NCBI GenBank assembly: GCA_038529355.1
Contig: JBCBDU010000005.1
Span: forward strand, 1-64,000
From: CALBPI01 sp038529355
GTDB taxonomy: Bacteria > Pseudomonadota > Gammaproteobacteria > Steroidobacterales > Woeseiaceae
DNA length: 64,000 nt
Direction: 5' to 3'
Under the pieces are notes generated by a model that saw nothing but the letters and a program-made list of their open reading frames with translations, ran no database searches and had not been told where the DNA came from. A program made the translations under genes and the position numbers. Below are positions 44,601 through 53,055 of the stretch, piece by piece. Within the stretch, counting starts at the first letter, position 1. Each line of letters opens with the position of its first letter.

Positions 44601-45234
44601 TTTTCGTGACATCGCCGCCCAGCTGACGCACGGCAAGATCGGCGACATTATTTCGATCAAGCCGCCGGCCGGCGCACAAACGGGCAATGACTTTTCGCAA
44701 CCGCGTCGGCAGGTAACGGTCGCCGGTTTGATTTTTGATATTCGTCGTCGTGGCAATCGCGTGACGCTGACACTGGATGACGATACCGGCAGGATCGATA
44801 TCCAGCTGTACGCCGATATGGTGGATGCGGTGCGTCATCTACTGGTCAAGGATAGCGTTGTGATGGCGAGCGGTGCGCTGCGCTGGGACAGCTTTATGAA
44901 TGCCTGGGCGGTCAGTGCCAAGCAATTGCGCGAGTTCGATCACGTTATCGAAGAGCAGGCGTCGAGTCTGGTTATTGCCATCGCCAGACCGGCGGACGAT
45001 GCTGAGGCGACACTGCAAATGCGCGAGCTACAAACGATGCTTCGGCCACACCGTGGCGGCAATTGCGAAGTGCATGTGCACTATCGTGTGGATGATGCGG
45101 TCGCCCGGGTGTCGTTCGGTCCGCTCTGGCGCATTCGCATGAACCGCAGCCTGCGCGACGAGCTGGCTAACCTGTTTGGCGACGCAGCAATTCGGATAGG
45201 TTTTTCAGCGAATGCATCGGCCTTGCGGACGTGA
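41662..45234 (+). CDS. dnaE: DNA polymerase III alpha subunit
   Basis: 1190 residues from the ATG at 41662 (TGATG overlap with rnhB). An N-terminal PHP domain begins GFVHLHVHTQYSIVDG. The polymerase core has GPGRGSGAGSLVAFVLGIT and the catalytic PDFDVDF at 414-420, then KHAGGVVIAP. The C-terminal third has a helix-hairpin-helix (YGMGAVKGVGHAAVEAI) and an OB domain (RQVTVAGLIFDIRRRGNRV). It is the replicative polymerase that extends DNA with the clamp and proofreading epsilon. This is the DnaE1-type length. Confidence 0.96.
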   Translation: MAVRSQDAIAGDLQPGSEHGGFVHLHVHTQYSIVDGLLRVPELMARARDTGMPAVALTDAGNLFAMVKFYTKAVKAGVKPLIGVELAVHEDEQRQHADSMLLLCQNLAGYRNLTKLVTRAYLEGQHQGRPGVDWAWLDRDATQGLIALSGGFAGDVARLCASGNTDTALARAEHWQDVFGDRYYLQVSRTGRAGENRWIQHAVHIGNRLQMPLVATNDVRFLSAGDFDAHEARVCIHQGRTLADNSRPRHYSNQQYLRSAEEMRALFHDMPGALDNSVAIAARCSLDLELGKSYLPEFPVPDGSSAGDWLRKQSQEGLARKKAQGANYDSEQETYEARLQRELDTICDMGFPGYFLIVADFIRWARENGVPVGPGRGSGAGSLVAFVLGITDIDPLEHDLLFERFLNPERVSMPDFDVDFCMEGRDKVIGYVADHYGRHRVSQIITYGTMAAKAVVRDAGRVLEFPYGFVDRIAKLIPFEVGMTLEKALDAEPELARLRDEDDEVRSILDLALSLEGCVRNAGKHAGGVVIAPTELTDFTPLYCEQGGGNLVTQFDKDDVESAGLVKFDFLGLRTLTIIDRALASVNDTRARNGEPAIDLKAMPMDDPQTFKLLQRCHTTAVFQLESRGMKDLINRLRPDSFGDLVALVALFRPGPLQSGMVDDFIARKHAQGSEVIDYLHPDLKPVLESTYGVILYQEQVMQIAQVLAGYTLGGADLLRRAMGKKKPEEMAKQRVIFVEGCVERDVDRSQAEYIFDLMEKFAGYGFNKSHSAAYAVLSYHTAWLKAHYPAQFMAAVMSSDMDSTDKLVGLKDDCRLLDLTLLGPDVNASVWQFSATDAGDIRYGMGAVKGVGHAAVEAIVEAREQGGAFASLADLCARVDTDRINRRMLESLIKSGAADCLHDNRRSMFETLPELVKRAEQDARARAAGQDDLFGSLSVPDPIAETITLREVAEWNHGDRLSAEKEALGLYLSGHPFQIFRDIAAQLTHGKIGDIISIKPPAGAQTGNDFSQPRRQVTVAGLIFDIRRRGNRVTLTLDDDTGRIDIQLYADMVDAVRHLLVKDSVVMASGALRWDSFMNAWAVSAKQLREFDHVIEEQASSLVIAIARPADDAEATLQMRELQTMLRPHRGGNCEVHVHYRVDDAVARVSFGPLWRIRMNRSLRDELANLFGDAAIRIGFSANASALRT

Positions 45235-45288
45235 GCCGACGAGCTGCATATGCTAACGTTGCGGCACGATCAATAGCGAGATTTGCCT

Positions 45289-46251
45289 GTGGACCTTAAG
45301 TTTCTGGACTTTGAACAACCGATCGCCGATTTGGAGGCTAAGATCGACGGTCTGCGCTATGTCGGCGACGACAGCGAAGTGAATGTCGCAGAAGAAGTGG
45401 AGCGTCTGACCAAGAAAAGCGAGACGCTAACCAAGTCGATTTTCGCAAGCCTCAATGCGTGGCAAGTCGCGCAGGTTGCACGTCATCCGATGCGCCCGTA
45501 CACGCTCGATTATATCGATCTGGTGTTTGAGGATTTCCAGGAACTGCATGGCGACCGGATGTACGCCGATGATTACGCGATCATCGGTGGTTTGGCTCGC
45601 ATCGAAGGCTTGCCGGTCATGTTGATCGGCCACCAGAAAGGTCGCGACACCAAAGAACGTGTGCGGCGCAACTACGGTATGCCACGGCCCGAGGGTTATC
45701 GCAAAGCGCAACGGTTGATGCGCATGGCCGAGAGATTCAAGTTGCCGGTGGTGACGTTAATCGACACACCGGGCGCGTATCCGGGGATCGGTGCGGAAGA
45801 GCGTGGCCAGTCCGAAGCCATCGCCAGCAGCTTGAAACTGATGGCGCGGTTGAAGACACCGATTATCAGCGTTGTGATTGGTGAAGGCGGCTCCGGTGGC
45901 GCTCTGGCCATCGGCGTGGCCGACAAACTGCTAATGCTGCAGTACGCCGTGTACTCGGTGATATCGCCAGAAGGCTGTGCCTCGATCCTGTGGAAGAGCG
46001 CCGATAAGGCGGCCGATGCAGCCGAAGCGATGCGCATCACTGCCGATCAATTGCGCGACTACGGCTTGATTGATGCGATGCTGGACGAACCGCTGGGTGG
46101 CGCGCATCGCGACCATGCGGCGATGGCGGACACGCTGAAGAACGCGTTGTTATCCGAGATTACGACGCTGAGTGCGTTGTCCGAAGAGCAACTGCTGCAC
46201 ACGCGCGCCAGCAAGATCGCAGCGTTTGGTGACTTTCGCGACGCAGGCTAA
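45289..46251 (+). CDS. accA: Acetyl-CoA carboxylase carboxyltransferase alpha subunit
   Basis: 320 residues from GTG 45289, giving MDLKFLDFEQPIADLEAKI, the normal AccA start; a TTG two codons earlier is the alternative. The crotonase-fold core has YTLDYIDLVFEDFQELHGDR, LIDTPGAYPGIGAEERGQ and IGEGGSGGALAIGVAD for CoA and carboxybiotin binding. With AccD it makes malonyl-CoA for fatty acids. tilS starts on the last base of its stop. Confidence 0.96.
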   Translation: MDLKFLDFEQPIADLEAKIDGLRYVGDDSEVNVAEEVERLTKKSETLTKSIFASLNAWQVAQVARHPMRPYTLDYIDLVFEDFQELHGDRMYADDYAIIGGLARIEGLPVMLIGHQKGRDTKERVRRNYGMPRPEGYRKAQRLMRMAERFKLPVVTLIDTPGAYPGIGAEERGQSEAIASSLKLMARLKTPIISVVIGEGGSGGALAIGVADKLLMLQYAVYSVISPEGCASILWKSADKAADAAEAMRITADQLRDYGLIDAMLDEPLGGAHRDHAAMADTLKNALLSEITTLSALSEEQLLHTRASKIAAFGDFRDAG

Positions 46252-47540
46252 TGCTTGACGCGCAGGCTGTCGTTGCGCGCGTACGCGAGCACGCGCTGCA
46301 GGTGCCTCATTTCTCCGGAGCGCTCGTCGCGTTCAGCGGTGGCCTGGATTCTTCGGTGCTGCTACATGTGCTGGCTGCCGGTGGGTTTGCTCCGATACGC
46401 GCGGTGTACATTGACCACGGGCTGCAACCGGAAGTGGCCGAGCAATGGCACAGCCATAACAAGACATTTTGCCGACAACTGGGCGTGCCGCTTGAGGTTC
46501 ACCGTGTCGCGGTGGAAACCGCCCGTGGTGCAAGCGAGGAAGCTGCAGCGCGTGACGCCCGCTATGCCGCGCTTACGCAATTAGCGCGCTGTGGCGAGTT
46601 GGTACTCACCGCGCATCACGAATCTGACCAGGCCGAAACTATGCTGCTGCAGCTGCTGCGTGGCGCAGGTCCTGATGGGTTAGCTGCGATGGCGATGCTC
46701 GGCGTGCTTGGCGACCGCGCCCTATCGAGACCGCTGCTCGACGTCAGTGCCGGGCACATCCAAGCCTATGCGCGTGCCCATGCGCTACGCTGGTTCGATG
46801 ATCCGAGCAACGCGCGGCAACGCTTTGACCGCAACTTCTTGCGCATGAACGTCTTGCCCATCATGCGTGAGCGGTGGCCAGGCCTTGACCAGACACTGGC
46901 GCGTAGCGCGCAATGGCAAGCGCAGGCAGCTGATCTGCAACGGCAACTCGCTGCTGCGGATTTACGTGCAGTCTGTGTGCAGGATCATAGCCAACTCGAT
47001 TGCACCGCACTGTCGCGGATGTCTGATGCGCGTCGTCGCAATGTCGTGCGTTTCGCGATTCGCAGTGGTGCGCTTGCGGTACCGCCTGCAACCCGGTTGG
47101 CTTCATTGCTTGCGCTCATTGCGCAGTCGAGCGGTCGAGGCAGCGTGCGCTGGGACGGCGGTATGGCACTGCGTTATCGAGATACCGTGTATCTGTTGCG
47201 CGAGCTGGCCCCGGAGCCTCTGGCAGGCTGGCACACGATGCTCGAGCCACAAGTACCCAGCGAGCTGCCGTTTGCTCTGGGTAGGCTGACCTTGAACGTC
47301 GACAAGCCGTGCGATCTTGCGCTGCAGGTGCGATTTCGTGAGGGTGGGGAGCGCATCGCGATGTCGGATGGTGGGCATCAGTCGATCGCAAAGTGGTTTC
47401 AATCGCACGGCGTGCCGCCCTGGCGCCGCAGCCGAACACCGCTAGTGTTTGCGGGTGATGAGCTGGTTGCCATTGGTGAATACCTGTTGCCTGCATGGCC
47501 GTTGCAACGGGTGCGCAGTGCGCTGCAGTGGGCGGCATAA
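46251..47540 (+). CDS. tilS: tRNA(Ile)-lysidine synthetase TilS
   Basis: 429 residues. The PP-loop SGGLDSS at 29-35 binds ATP; HHESDQAETMLLQLLRG and FDDPSNARQRFDRNFLR are family motifs, and the C-terminal domains recognise the tRNA. It converts the wobble cytidine of tRNA-Ile(CAU) to lysidine, so that AUA is read as isoleucine. It shares one base with accA. A promoter-like pair begins 2 nt after its stop. Confidence 0.94.
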   Translation: MLDAQAVVARVREHALQVPHFSGALVAFSGGLDSSVLLHVLAAGGFAPIRAVYIDHGLQPEVAEQWHSHNKTFCRQLGVPLEVHRVAVETARGASEEAAARDARYAALTQLARCGELVLTAHHESDQAETMLLQLLRGAGPDGLAAMAMLGVLGDRALSRPLLDVSAGHIQAYARAHALRWFDDPSNARQRFDRNFLRMNVLPIMRERWPGLDQTLARSAQWQAQAADLQRQLAAADLRAVCVQDHSQLDCTALSRMSDARRRNVVRFAIRSGALAVPPATRLASLLALIAQSSGRGSVRWDGGMALRYRDTVYLLRELAPEPLAGWHTMLEPQVPSELPFALGRLTLNVDKPCDLALQVRFREGGERIAMSDGGHQSIAKWFQSHGVPPWRRSRTPLVFAGDELVAIGEYLLPAWPLQRVRSALQWAA

Positions 47541-47541
47541 A

Positions 47542-47570
47542 TTGTCTAGCCTCAGCCCATCTGGTATCGT
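47542..47570 (+). promoter_or_regulatory. Candidate sigma-70 promoter after tilS
   Basis: TTGTCT (47542-47547) and TATCGT (47565-47570) with exactly 17 nt between them. The predicted start near 47577 would yield the structured transcript described next. Each hexamer has two mismatches to consensus, so strength is moderate at best. Confidence 0.4.
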
Positions 47571-47576
47571 CTTCCT

Positions 47577-47731
47577 CCGTTCCAAGCACACAGTTTTTTG
47601 TGGACAAGGGCCGGAGTAAGGGCTTGCGCTGTGCACGCGGCAAACCGGATCACGCGACCAATAACGGACGCTATCGGTTTGCTCGCGAGGTGGGCAATTT
47701 TGCGAACCTTTACTCCGGCCTTTTTCTTTTT
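47577..47731 (+). ncRNA. Candidate structured small RNA or pyrG leader
   Basis: A 17-pair closing stem (47606-47622 with 47707-47723, a few G-U pairs) encloses an 84-nt region. That region contains a perfect 8-pair helix GCAAACCG/CGGTTTGC (47640-47647 with 47675-47682) and the palindrome CTCGCGAG (47682-47689). The closing stem is followed by TTTTTCTTTTT, as at rho-independent terminators. A promoter-like pair lies upstream. I do not recognise the fold; it is not 6S RNA by sequence. It may be an independent sRNA, an attenuator for pyrG, or a large-loop terminator for tilS. Confidence 0.4.
47707..47730 (+). terminator. Terminator upstream of pyrG
   Basis: The 3' arm of the long stem (47707-47723) merges with a T-rich run, TTTTTCTTTTT, at 47721-47731. 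The stem's other arm is more than 80 nt upstream, so the loop is unusually large for a simple terminator. It ends 45 nt before the pyrG ATG, which must therefore have its own promoter or depend on readthrough. Confidence 0.55.
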
Positions 47732-47775
47732 AACGCAATGGTTTATCGGCTAAACCTCATGTAGGCGGTTACTTC

Positions 47776-49428
47776 ATGACTTCATACGTTTTCATCACCG
47801 GAGGCGTGGTTTCCTCGCTGGGCAAAGGCATCACGTCAGCATGCCTTGCCGCTATTTTGGAATCGCGCGGCGTGTCGATCAGCATGATGAAGCTCGACCC
47901 TTACATCAACGTCGATCCCGGGACGATGAGTCCGTTCCAGCACGGCGAAGTATTCGTGACCGATGACGGTTCCGAAACCGATCTGGATCTCGGCCACTAT
48001 GAGCGCTTCGTGCGCATCACGACGGGCCAGCACAGCAATTTCACGACCGGGCGAATCTATGAAACGGTGATCGCGCGCGAGCGGCGCGGGGATTACCTCG
48101 GCGCCACCGTGCAGGTCATCCCGCACATCACCGATGAGATGAAAGACTCGATACGGCGCGGCGCAGGCGATGCAGATGTGTGCTTCGTCGAAATCGGCGG
48201 CACCGTTGGTGATATCGAGTCGTTGCCGTTTCTTGAGGCGATTCGCCAGTTGGGCATTGAGCTTGGTCGTGAGCGCGTTGCGTACGTGCATCTGACGCTG
48301 GTCCCTTATATTGCGACATCATCGGAAATCAAGACCAAGCCAACGCAGCATTCGGTCAAGGAGCTGCGCTCGATTGGTATTCAGCCCGACATTTTGGTGT
48401 GTCGCTCCGAACTGCCATTGCCCGATGAGCAACGGCGCAAAATCGCGCTGTTTACGAACGTGCAAGAAAAGGCGGTTATTTCAGCGTACGACGTCGATGA
48501 TCTGTACCGCATCCCGCAAGTGCTGCACGAGCAAGGTTTCGACGAGATTATTTGCCGCCAGTTGCGGCTGGATGTGCCCAAGGCCGATTTGTCGGAGTGG
48601 AACGCTGTTGTTGCGGCGAAGAAAAATCCGGAAACGGAGGTCAACATCGCAATGGTTGGCAAATACGTCGATCTTCGCGATTCCTACATTTCGTTGGCGG
48701 AAGCGCTGTTGCACGCCGGCATCCACACGCGCACACGCGTCAACATTCACTACGTGGAGTCGCAGGACGTCGAGCGCGATGGCGTTAATCAGTTACGTCA
48801 GTTCGACGCGATTCTGGTGCCCGGTGGTTTTGGTGATCGCGGTATCGAGGGCAAGATCCGTGCAGTGCGTTATGCACGCGAGAACGCGGTGCCGTATCTC
48901 GGTATCTGTCTTGGTATGCAGGTTGCGATTATCGAGTTTGCGCGGCACGCCGCCGAGCTTGAGGATGCGCACAGCACCGAGTTCAATCGCCAGACGCCAC
49001 ATCCTGTCGTGGGTCTGATCACCGAGTGGCAGAATATTGATGGTGTCACGCACCTGCGCGACGAAGGTTCGGCGCTGGGCGGCACGATGCGTCTGGGCGC
49101 GCAACAGATCAAACTGACGCCGGGCAGCAAGGCGCACGACATCTATGGCGCAGACGAGATCCGCGAGCGCCATCGGCATCGTTACGAGTTCAACAATACC
49201 TATCGCGAGCGCCTACACAATGCAGGGCTGCGGTTTTCCGGACTGTCTGCCGATGATCTGGTGGAGATGATCGAGTTGCCGGATCATCCGTGGTTCGTCG
49301 CGAGTCAGTTCCATCCAGAGTTCACCAGCAATCCGCGCGACGGTCATCCGTTGTTTTCCGGGTTCATCAATGCGGCGCGCACCTACGCATCGCAGTCGGT
49401 ACACGGCAAACGCGAGGCGCACGGATGA
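47776..49428 (+). CDS. pyrG: CTP synthase
   Basis: 550 residues with AGGCGG before the ATG. The N-terminal amidoligase has FITGGVVSSLGKGI and KLDPYINVDPGTMSPFQHGE. The C-terminal glutamine amidotransferase has its nucleophile C378 in LGICLGMQ and the His-Glu pair in FHPEFTS. It aminates UTP to CTP with ATP and glutamine. CTP is used by CdsA and for CMP-Kdo, whose Kdo-8-phosphate is made by the next gene. The stop overlaps kdsA (ATGA). Confidence 0.97.
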   Translation: MTSYVFITGGVVSSLGKGITSACLAAILESRGVSISMMKLDPYINVDPGTMSPFQHGEVFVTDDGSETDLDLGHYERFVRITTGQHSNFTTGRIYETVIARERRGDYLGATVQVIPHITDEMKDSIRRGAGDADVCFVEIGGTVGDIESLPFLEAIRQLGIELGRERVAYVHLTLVPYIATSSEIKTKPTQHSVKELRSIGIQPDILVCRSELPLPDEQRRKIALFTNVQEKAVISAYDVDDLYRIPQVLHEQGFDEIICRQLRLDVPKADLSEWNAVVAAKKNPETEVNIAMVGKYVDLRDSYISLAEALLHAGIHTRTRVNIHYVESQDVERDGVNQLRQFDAILVPGGFGDRGIEGKIRAVRYARENAVPYLGICLGMQVAIIEFARHAAELEDAHSTEFNRQTPHPVVGLITEWQNIDGVTHLRDEGSALGGTMRLGAQQIKLTPGSKAHDIYGADEIRERHRHRYEFNNTYRERLHNAGLRFSGLSADDLVEMIELPDHPWFVASQFHPEFTSNPRDGHPLFSGFINAARTYASQSVHGKREAHG

Positions 49429-50276
49429 ACATTGCAGGCATCCCTGTTGGTCTGGACAAACCGTTCTTCCTGATCGCCGGCAATTGCGTGGTTGAAGACG
49501 AGGCAACCACGTTTGAGACAGCGACCCACCTGAAGCAGATGACTGAAGCACTCGGCATAGGCCTGATCTACAAGTCATCGTTCGACAAGGCCAATCGCAG
49601 TTCCGCGGACAGTTTTCGAGGACCGGGTATGACCGCTGGTCTCGAGATTCTCGCGAAGGTGAAGCGTGAGCTCGCGCTGCCAGTGCTAACCGATGTGCAC
49701 GAAGACACACCATTTGATGAGGTCGCAGAAGTTGTCGACGTCATGCAAACGCCGGCGTTCTTGTGTCGGCAAACCAATTTCATTTTGAACGTTGCGCGTC
49801 AGGGCATTGCCGTCAACATCAAGAAGGGGCAGTTCCTGTCGCCGTGGGAAATGGATAACGTTGTCGACAAGGCACGCTCCACCGGCAACGAGCAGATCAT
49901 GGTGTGCGAACGCGGTTTCAGTTTTGGCTACAACAATCTGATCTCGGACATGCGCTCGCTCGCCGTCATGCGGCGCACGAATGCGCCGGTTGTGTTTGAC
50001 GCAACGCACTCGGTGCAACTGCCCGGAGGCAAAGGCACCGCGTCGGGTGGCCAGCGCGAGTTTGTACCCGTGCTGGCGCGTGCAGCGGTCGCCGCCGGCG
50101 TTGCCGGTGTCTTCATGGAGACGCACCCCGAGCCAGAGCGCGCGCTATCGGACGGGCCTAACGCGTGGCCGCTCGGCGAAATGCAGGAGCTGCTGAAGAC
50201 GTTGAAAGACATTGACCAGACCGTGAAGGCCGCACCATTCCCCGAGGCTCGCTACGGTCTTGGCAGCACCCAATAA
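49425..50276 (+). CDS. kdsA: 3-deoxy-D-manno-octulosonate 8-phosphate synthase
   Basis: 283 residues from the ATG at 49425. It is a TIM-barrel aldolase of the DAHP/KDO8P synthase family: LIAGNCVVEDE, YKSSFDKANRSS, PVLTDVHE and VFDATHSVQLPGG are the phosphoenolpyruvate and arabinose-5-phosphate site motifs. It makes Kdo-8-phosphate for the lipopolysaccharide inner core, with pyrG supplying CTP for activation. The pyrG-kdsA-eno order is standard. Confidence 0.96.
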   Translation: MNIAGIPVGLDKPFFLIAGNCVVEDEATTFETATHLKQMTEALGIGLIYKSSFDKANRSSADSFRGPGMTAGLEILAKVKRELALPVLTDVHEDTPFDEVAEVVDVMQTPAFLCRQTNFILNVARQGIAVNIKKGQFLSPWEMDNVVDKARSTGNEQIMVCERGFSFGYNNLISDMRSLAVMRRTNAPVVFDATHSVQLPGGKGTASGGQREFVPVLARAAVAAGVAGVFMETHPEPERALSDGPNAWPLGEMQELLKTLKDIDQTVKAAPFPEARYGLGSTQ

Positions 50277-50307
50277 TTATTCGAAAACGTAATACTCAGG
50301 ACTCACC

Positions 50308-51600
50308 ATGCTTGAAAGCTCAATCAAACGTGTCGTTGCGCGCGAAATACTCGATTCGCGCGGTAACCCTACTGTGGAAGCAGACGTCTGGCTGCATGAT
50401 GGCAGTCACGGCCGCGCCGGCGTACCGTCGGGCGCATCGACCGGTTCGCGCGAAGCTGTCGAGCTGCGCGATGGCGACAAGCAGCGCTATCTCGGCAAGG
50501 GCGTGCGTCAGGCAGTGGCGAACGTCAACGGTGAGATCAACGATGCATTGCACGGTCTGGATGCCGCAGACCAGGTGGCCGTGGATAACGCGATGATTGC
50601 GTTGGATGGCACCGACAACAAATCCCGGCTTGGTGCGAATGCGACCCTCGCTGCATCGCTGGCGTCTGCCAAAGCGTTGGCGGTCAGTCGCGGTCTGCCA
50701 CTGTTCAAGACGCTCGGTGACAGTACGGTGATGCCGGTGCCGATGATGAACATCATTAATGGCGGTGCGCACGCCGACAACAGCGTGGATATCCAGGAAT
50801 TCATGATTTTGCCTGTTGGTGCGCCCACGTTCAGCGAAGCGCTGCGGTGCGGTACCGAGGTGTTCCACGCGCTGAAGAAAGTCTTGCACCTGCGTGGTTT
50901 GAATACGGCGGTTGGTGATGAGGGTGGATTTGCGCCGGATCTGCCGTCCAATCGCAGTGCGCTGGATACGATCATGGAGGCGATCGATAACGCAGGTTAT
51001 CGCGCCGGCGAAGACGTATTGCTGGCGCTGGATGTCGCCAGCTCGGAGTTCTACTCGGATGGCGTGTATAACCTGGCATCCGAGTCGCGCACCTTCAATG
51101 CCGGTGAATTTGCCGACTATCTGGCGGGCTTGTGCGATGCATTCCCAATTGTCAGTGTTGAGGACGGCATGGATGAGAGTGATTGGGACGGCTGGGCGAC
51201 GCTGAGCCAGAAGATCGGCGATCGCGTGCAGCTGGTTGGCGATGATCTGTTTGTGACCAACACCAAGATTCTGCAGCGCGGTATCGATCAGAACATTGGC
51301 AATTCGATCCTGATTAAACCGAATCAGATCGGCACGCTGACCGAAACGTTGCAAGCGATCGATATGGCCGTCGATGCGGGCTATTCGGCTGTGGTATCAC
51401 ATCGTTCAGGTGAAACAGCCGACGCAACGATTGCGGATATTGCCGTCGGCACACGTGCAACGCAGATAAAAACTGGCTCATTGTCGCGCTCGGACCGTAT
51501 TTCCAAGTACAATCAGCTGCTAAGAATAGAAGAAGTACTTGGCGCCAGCGCCATTTACAATGCCAAAAGCGCCTTTCCTGACGGTATTGGGCCTCAGTAG
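50308..51600 (+). CDS. eno: Enolase
   Basis: 430 residues with CAGGA upstream of the ATG. Motifs: ILDSRGNPTVEADVWL, GVPSGASTGSREAVELRD, GDEGGFAPDL, the metal-binding SVEDGMDESDW, DDLFVTN, and the signature LIKPNQIGTLTETL followed by SHRSGETAD. It interconverts 2-phosphoglycerate and phosphoenolpyruvate, the latter a KdsA substrate, and is a component of the E. coli RNA degradosome. Confidence 0.98.
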   Translation: MLESSIKRVVAREILDSRGNPTVEADVWLHDGSHGRAGVPSGASTGSREAVELRDGDKQRYLGKGVRQAVANVNGEINDALHGLDAADQVAVDNAMIALDGTDNKSRLGANATLAASLASAKALAVSRGLPLFKTLGDSTVMPVPMMNIINGGAHADNSVDIQEFMILPVGAPTFSEALRCGTEVFHALKKVLHLRGLNTAVGDEGGFAPDLPSNRSALDTIMEAIDNAGYRAGEDVLLALDVASSEFYSDGVYNLASESRTFNAGEFADYLAGLCDAFPIVSVEDGMDESDWDGWATLSQKIGDRVQLVGDDLFVTNTKILQRGIDQNIGNSILIKPNQIGTLTETLQAIDMAVDAGYSAVVSHRSGETADATIADIAVGTRATQIKTGSLSRSDRISKYNQLLRIEEVLGASAIYNAKSAFPDGIGPQ

Positions 51601-51632
51601 ACGCGCCTCGGCATAGCGATAGCGGGATCACG

Positions 51633-51968
51633 ATGGCCAGACAGCCCAGACAAGACGGTGCAGCGACTGGCATTACTGTGCTCGCGCTCAGCGCATTGCT
51701 CAGTGTTGTGCTGGTACAGCTGTTGGTTGCGCCGGACGGTCTGCGCAAGACGCGCGATTTGCGCGCAGCTGTTGCGCGCACTGAAGCCGAGATCGGCGCT
51801 TTGCAGGATCGCAATGCAGCGCTGGCGGGTGAAGTGCGCAATCTCAAGCACGGTCTCGACGCTGCAGAGGAACGTGCGCGCGCCGATCTGGGCATGATTG
51901 GCGAAAACGAGTCGTTCTATCAGATTATTGGTGACGACGCGCGTCGCGCCGAATCGACCGACCGCTAG
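51633..51968 (+). CDS. ftsB: Cell division protein FtsB
   Basis: 111 residues. A cytoplasmic N-terminus of about 13 residues is followed by one membrane segment (TVLALSALLSVVLVQLLV), then a coiled coil (about 38-80; AEIGALQDRNAALAGEVRNLK) and ERARADLGMIGENESFYQI, the conserved DivIC-type end. With FtsL and FtsQ it forms the divisome complex that activates septal peptidoglycan synthesis. In most gammaproteobacteria ispD and ispF come next; here truD starts 11 nt later. Confidence 0.9.
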   Translation: MARQPRQDGAATGITVLALSALLSVVLVQLLVAPDGLRKTRDLRAAVARTEAEIGALQDRNAALAGEVRNLKHGLDAAEERARADLGMIGENESFYQIIGDDARRAESTDR

Positions 51969-51978
51969 CTGCCGGGCC

Positions 51979-53055
51979 TTGTCTGCAAACGGCACTGATC
52001 GTGCAGGCCAACCGCAACGGTTTTGGCCGCAACCGGCTGCTGCCGGCGTGCCGCTTGGTAATGCTGTGTTCAAACTGGCGCCGGAAGACTTCATTGTTGA
52101 GGAATGCGTGTCGTGGCACATCGACGGCGCTGGCGAGCACGATCTGTTGTGGATTGAAAAGCGTGACGCCAACACGCGCTGGGTTGCCGATCGCCTCGCC
52201 GAGTTTGCCGGCTGCCGACCGCGTGATGTCGGTTATGCAGGTCTTAAGGATCGGCATGCACTAACGCGACAGTGGTTTAGCGTCTACCGCCCGGGACGCG
52301 TCATTGATTGGTCTTCGTTTGACGCGCCTGGCGTCACGATTCTTGAGACGGCTGCGCATCAACGCAAGTTGCGTATCGGCGGGCTGGCAGGCAACCGCTT
52401 CACGATCATACTGCGATCGGTCACGGCCGATTCCGATGCGCTCGAAGCGCGTTTCAAACAGTTATCAAGCAGTGGCATGCCAAACTATTTCGGCGCACAA
52501 CGCTTTGGTCGCGAGCACGCCAACATTGCACTGGCGCAAAAGCTGGCGACAAGGCGCCGGTTAAAACGCACGCAACAGGGTTTTGCCTTGTCTGCGGCGC
52601 GCGCGGCGATTTTTAATGAGGTGCTCGCGCAACGGGTGCGCGCGGCTACGTGGGCAACGCCGTGCGCCGGTGATCTGCTGATGCTCGATGGCAGCCAGTC
52701 GTTTTTTGCCTTTGATGGTGAGACCGATCGAGCGGACATCGAAAGGCGTTGCGCGGAAGCTGATCTGCATCCCACCGGTCCACTGTGGGGCGAAGCCGGT
52801 GCGGTGACGGCAGCGACGATTGCAGCGCTTGAGAGCAAGACCGCCGACAGTTTGCCGTTGCTGCGCGATGCCACGATCGCTGCGCGCGCGTCGCTGCAGC
52901 GCCGTGCGCTGCGCGTCGTGCCTCAAGCGTGTGCGTTTCGTCGTGTGGGCGGCGATGTGGAGCTTGCGTTTACGCTGCCGGCCGGCAGCTTTGCAACGGT
53001 CTTGTTGCACGAGTTACTACAGACGCAAGACGCATCTCAGCGCAGCAATACATAA
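51979..53055 (+). CDS. truD: tRNA pseudouridine(13) synthase TruD
   Basis: 358 residues from TTG 51979, chosen because the E. coli protein has 349 residues and an earlier start would overlap ftsB; no good ribosome site is visible. FKLAPEDFIVEE, the catalytic-Asp motif YAGLKDRHALTRQWFSV, and PNYFGAQRFGREHANI are TruD signatures. It makes pseudouridine 13 in tRNA-Glu. Its last 19 bases overlap the 3' end of the convergent smr gene. Confidence 0.92.
   Translation: MSANGTDRAGQPQRFWPQPAAAGVPLGNAVFKLAPEDFIVEECVSWHIDGAGEHDLLWIEKRDANTRWVADRLAEFAGCRPRDVGYAGLKDRHALTRQWFSVYRPGRVIDWSSFDAPGVTILETAAHQRKLRIGGLAGNRFTIILRSVTADSDALEARFKQLSSSGMPNYFGAQRFGREHANIALAQKLATRRRLKRTQQGFALSAARAAIFNEVLAQRVRAATWATPCAGDLLMLDGSQSFFAFDGETDRADIERRCAEADLHPTGPLWGEAGAVTAATIAALESKTADSLPLLRDATIAARASLQRRALRVVPQACAFRRVGGDVELAFTLPAGSFATVLLHELLQTQDASQRSNT

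Noticed and set aside
47495..47764. An 89-codon frame spanning the tilS-pyrG gap
   Set aside because: It covers the promoter-like pair, hairpin and T-tract and has no domain; the region is better read as RNA structure.
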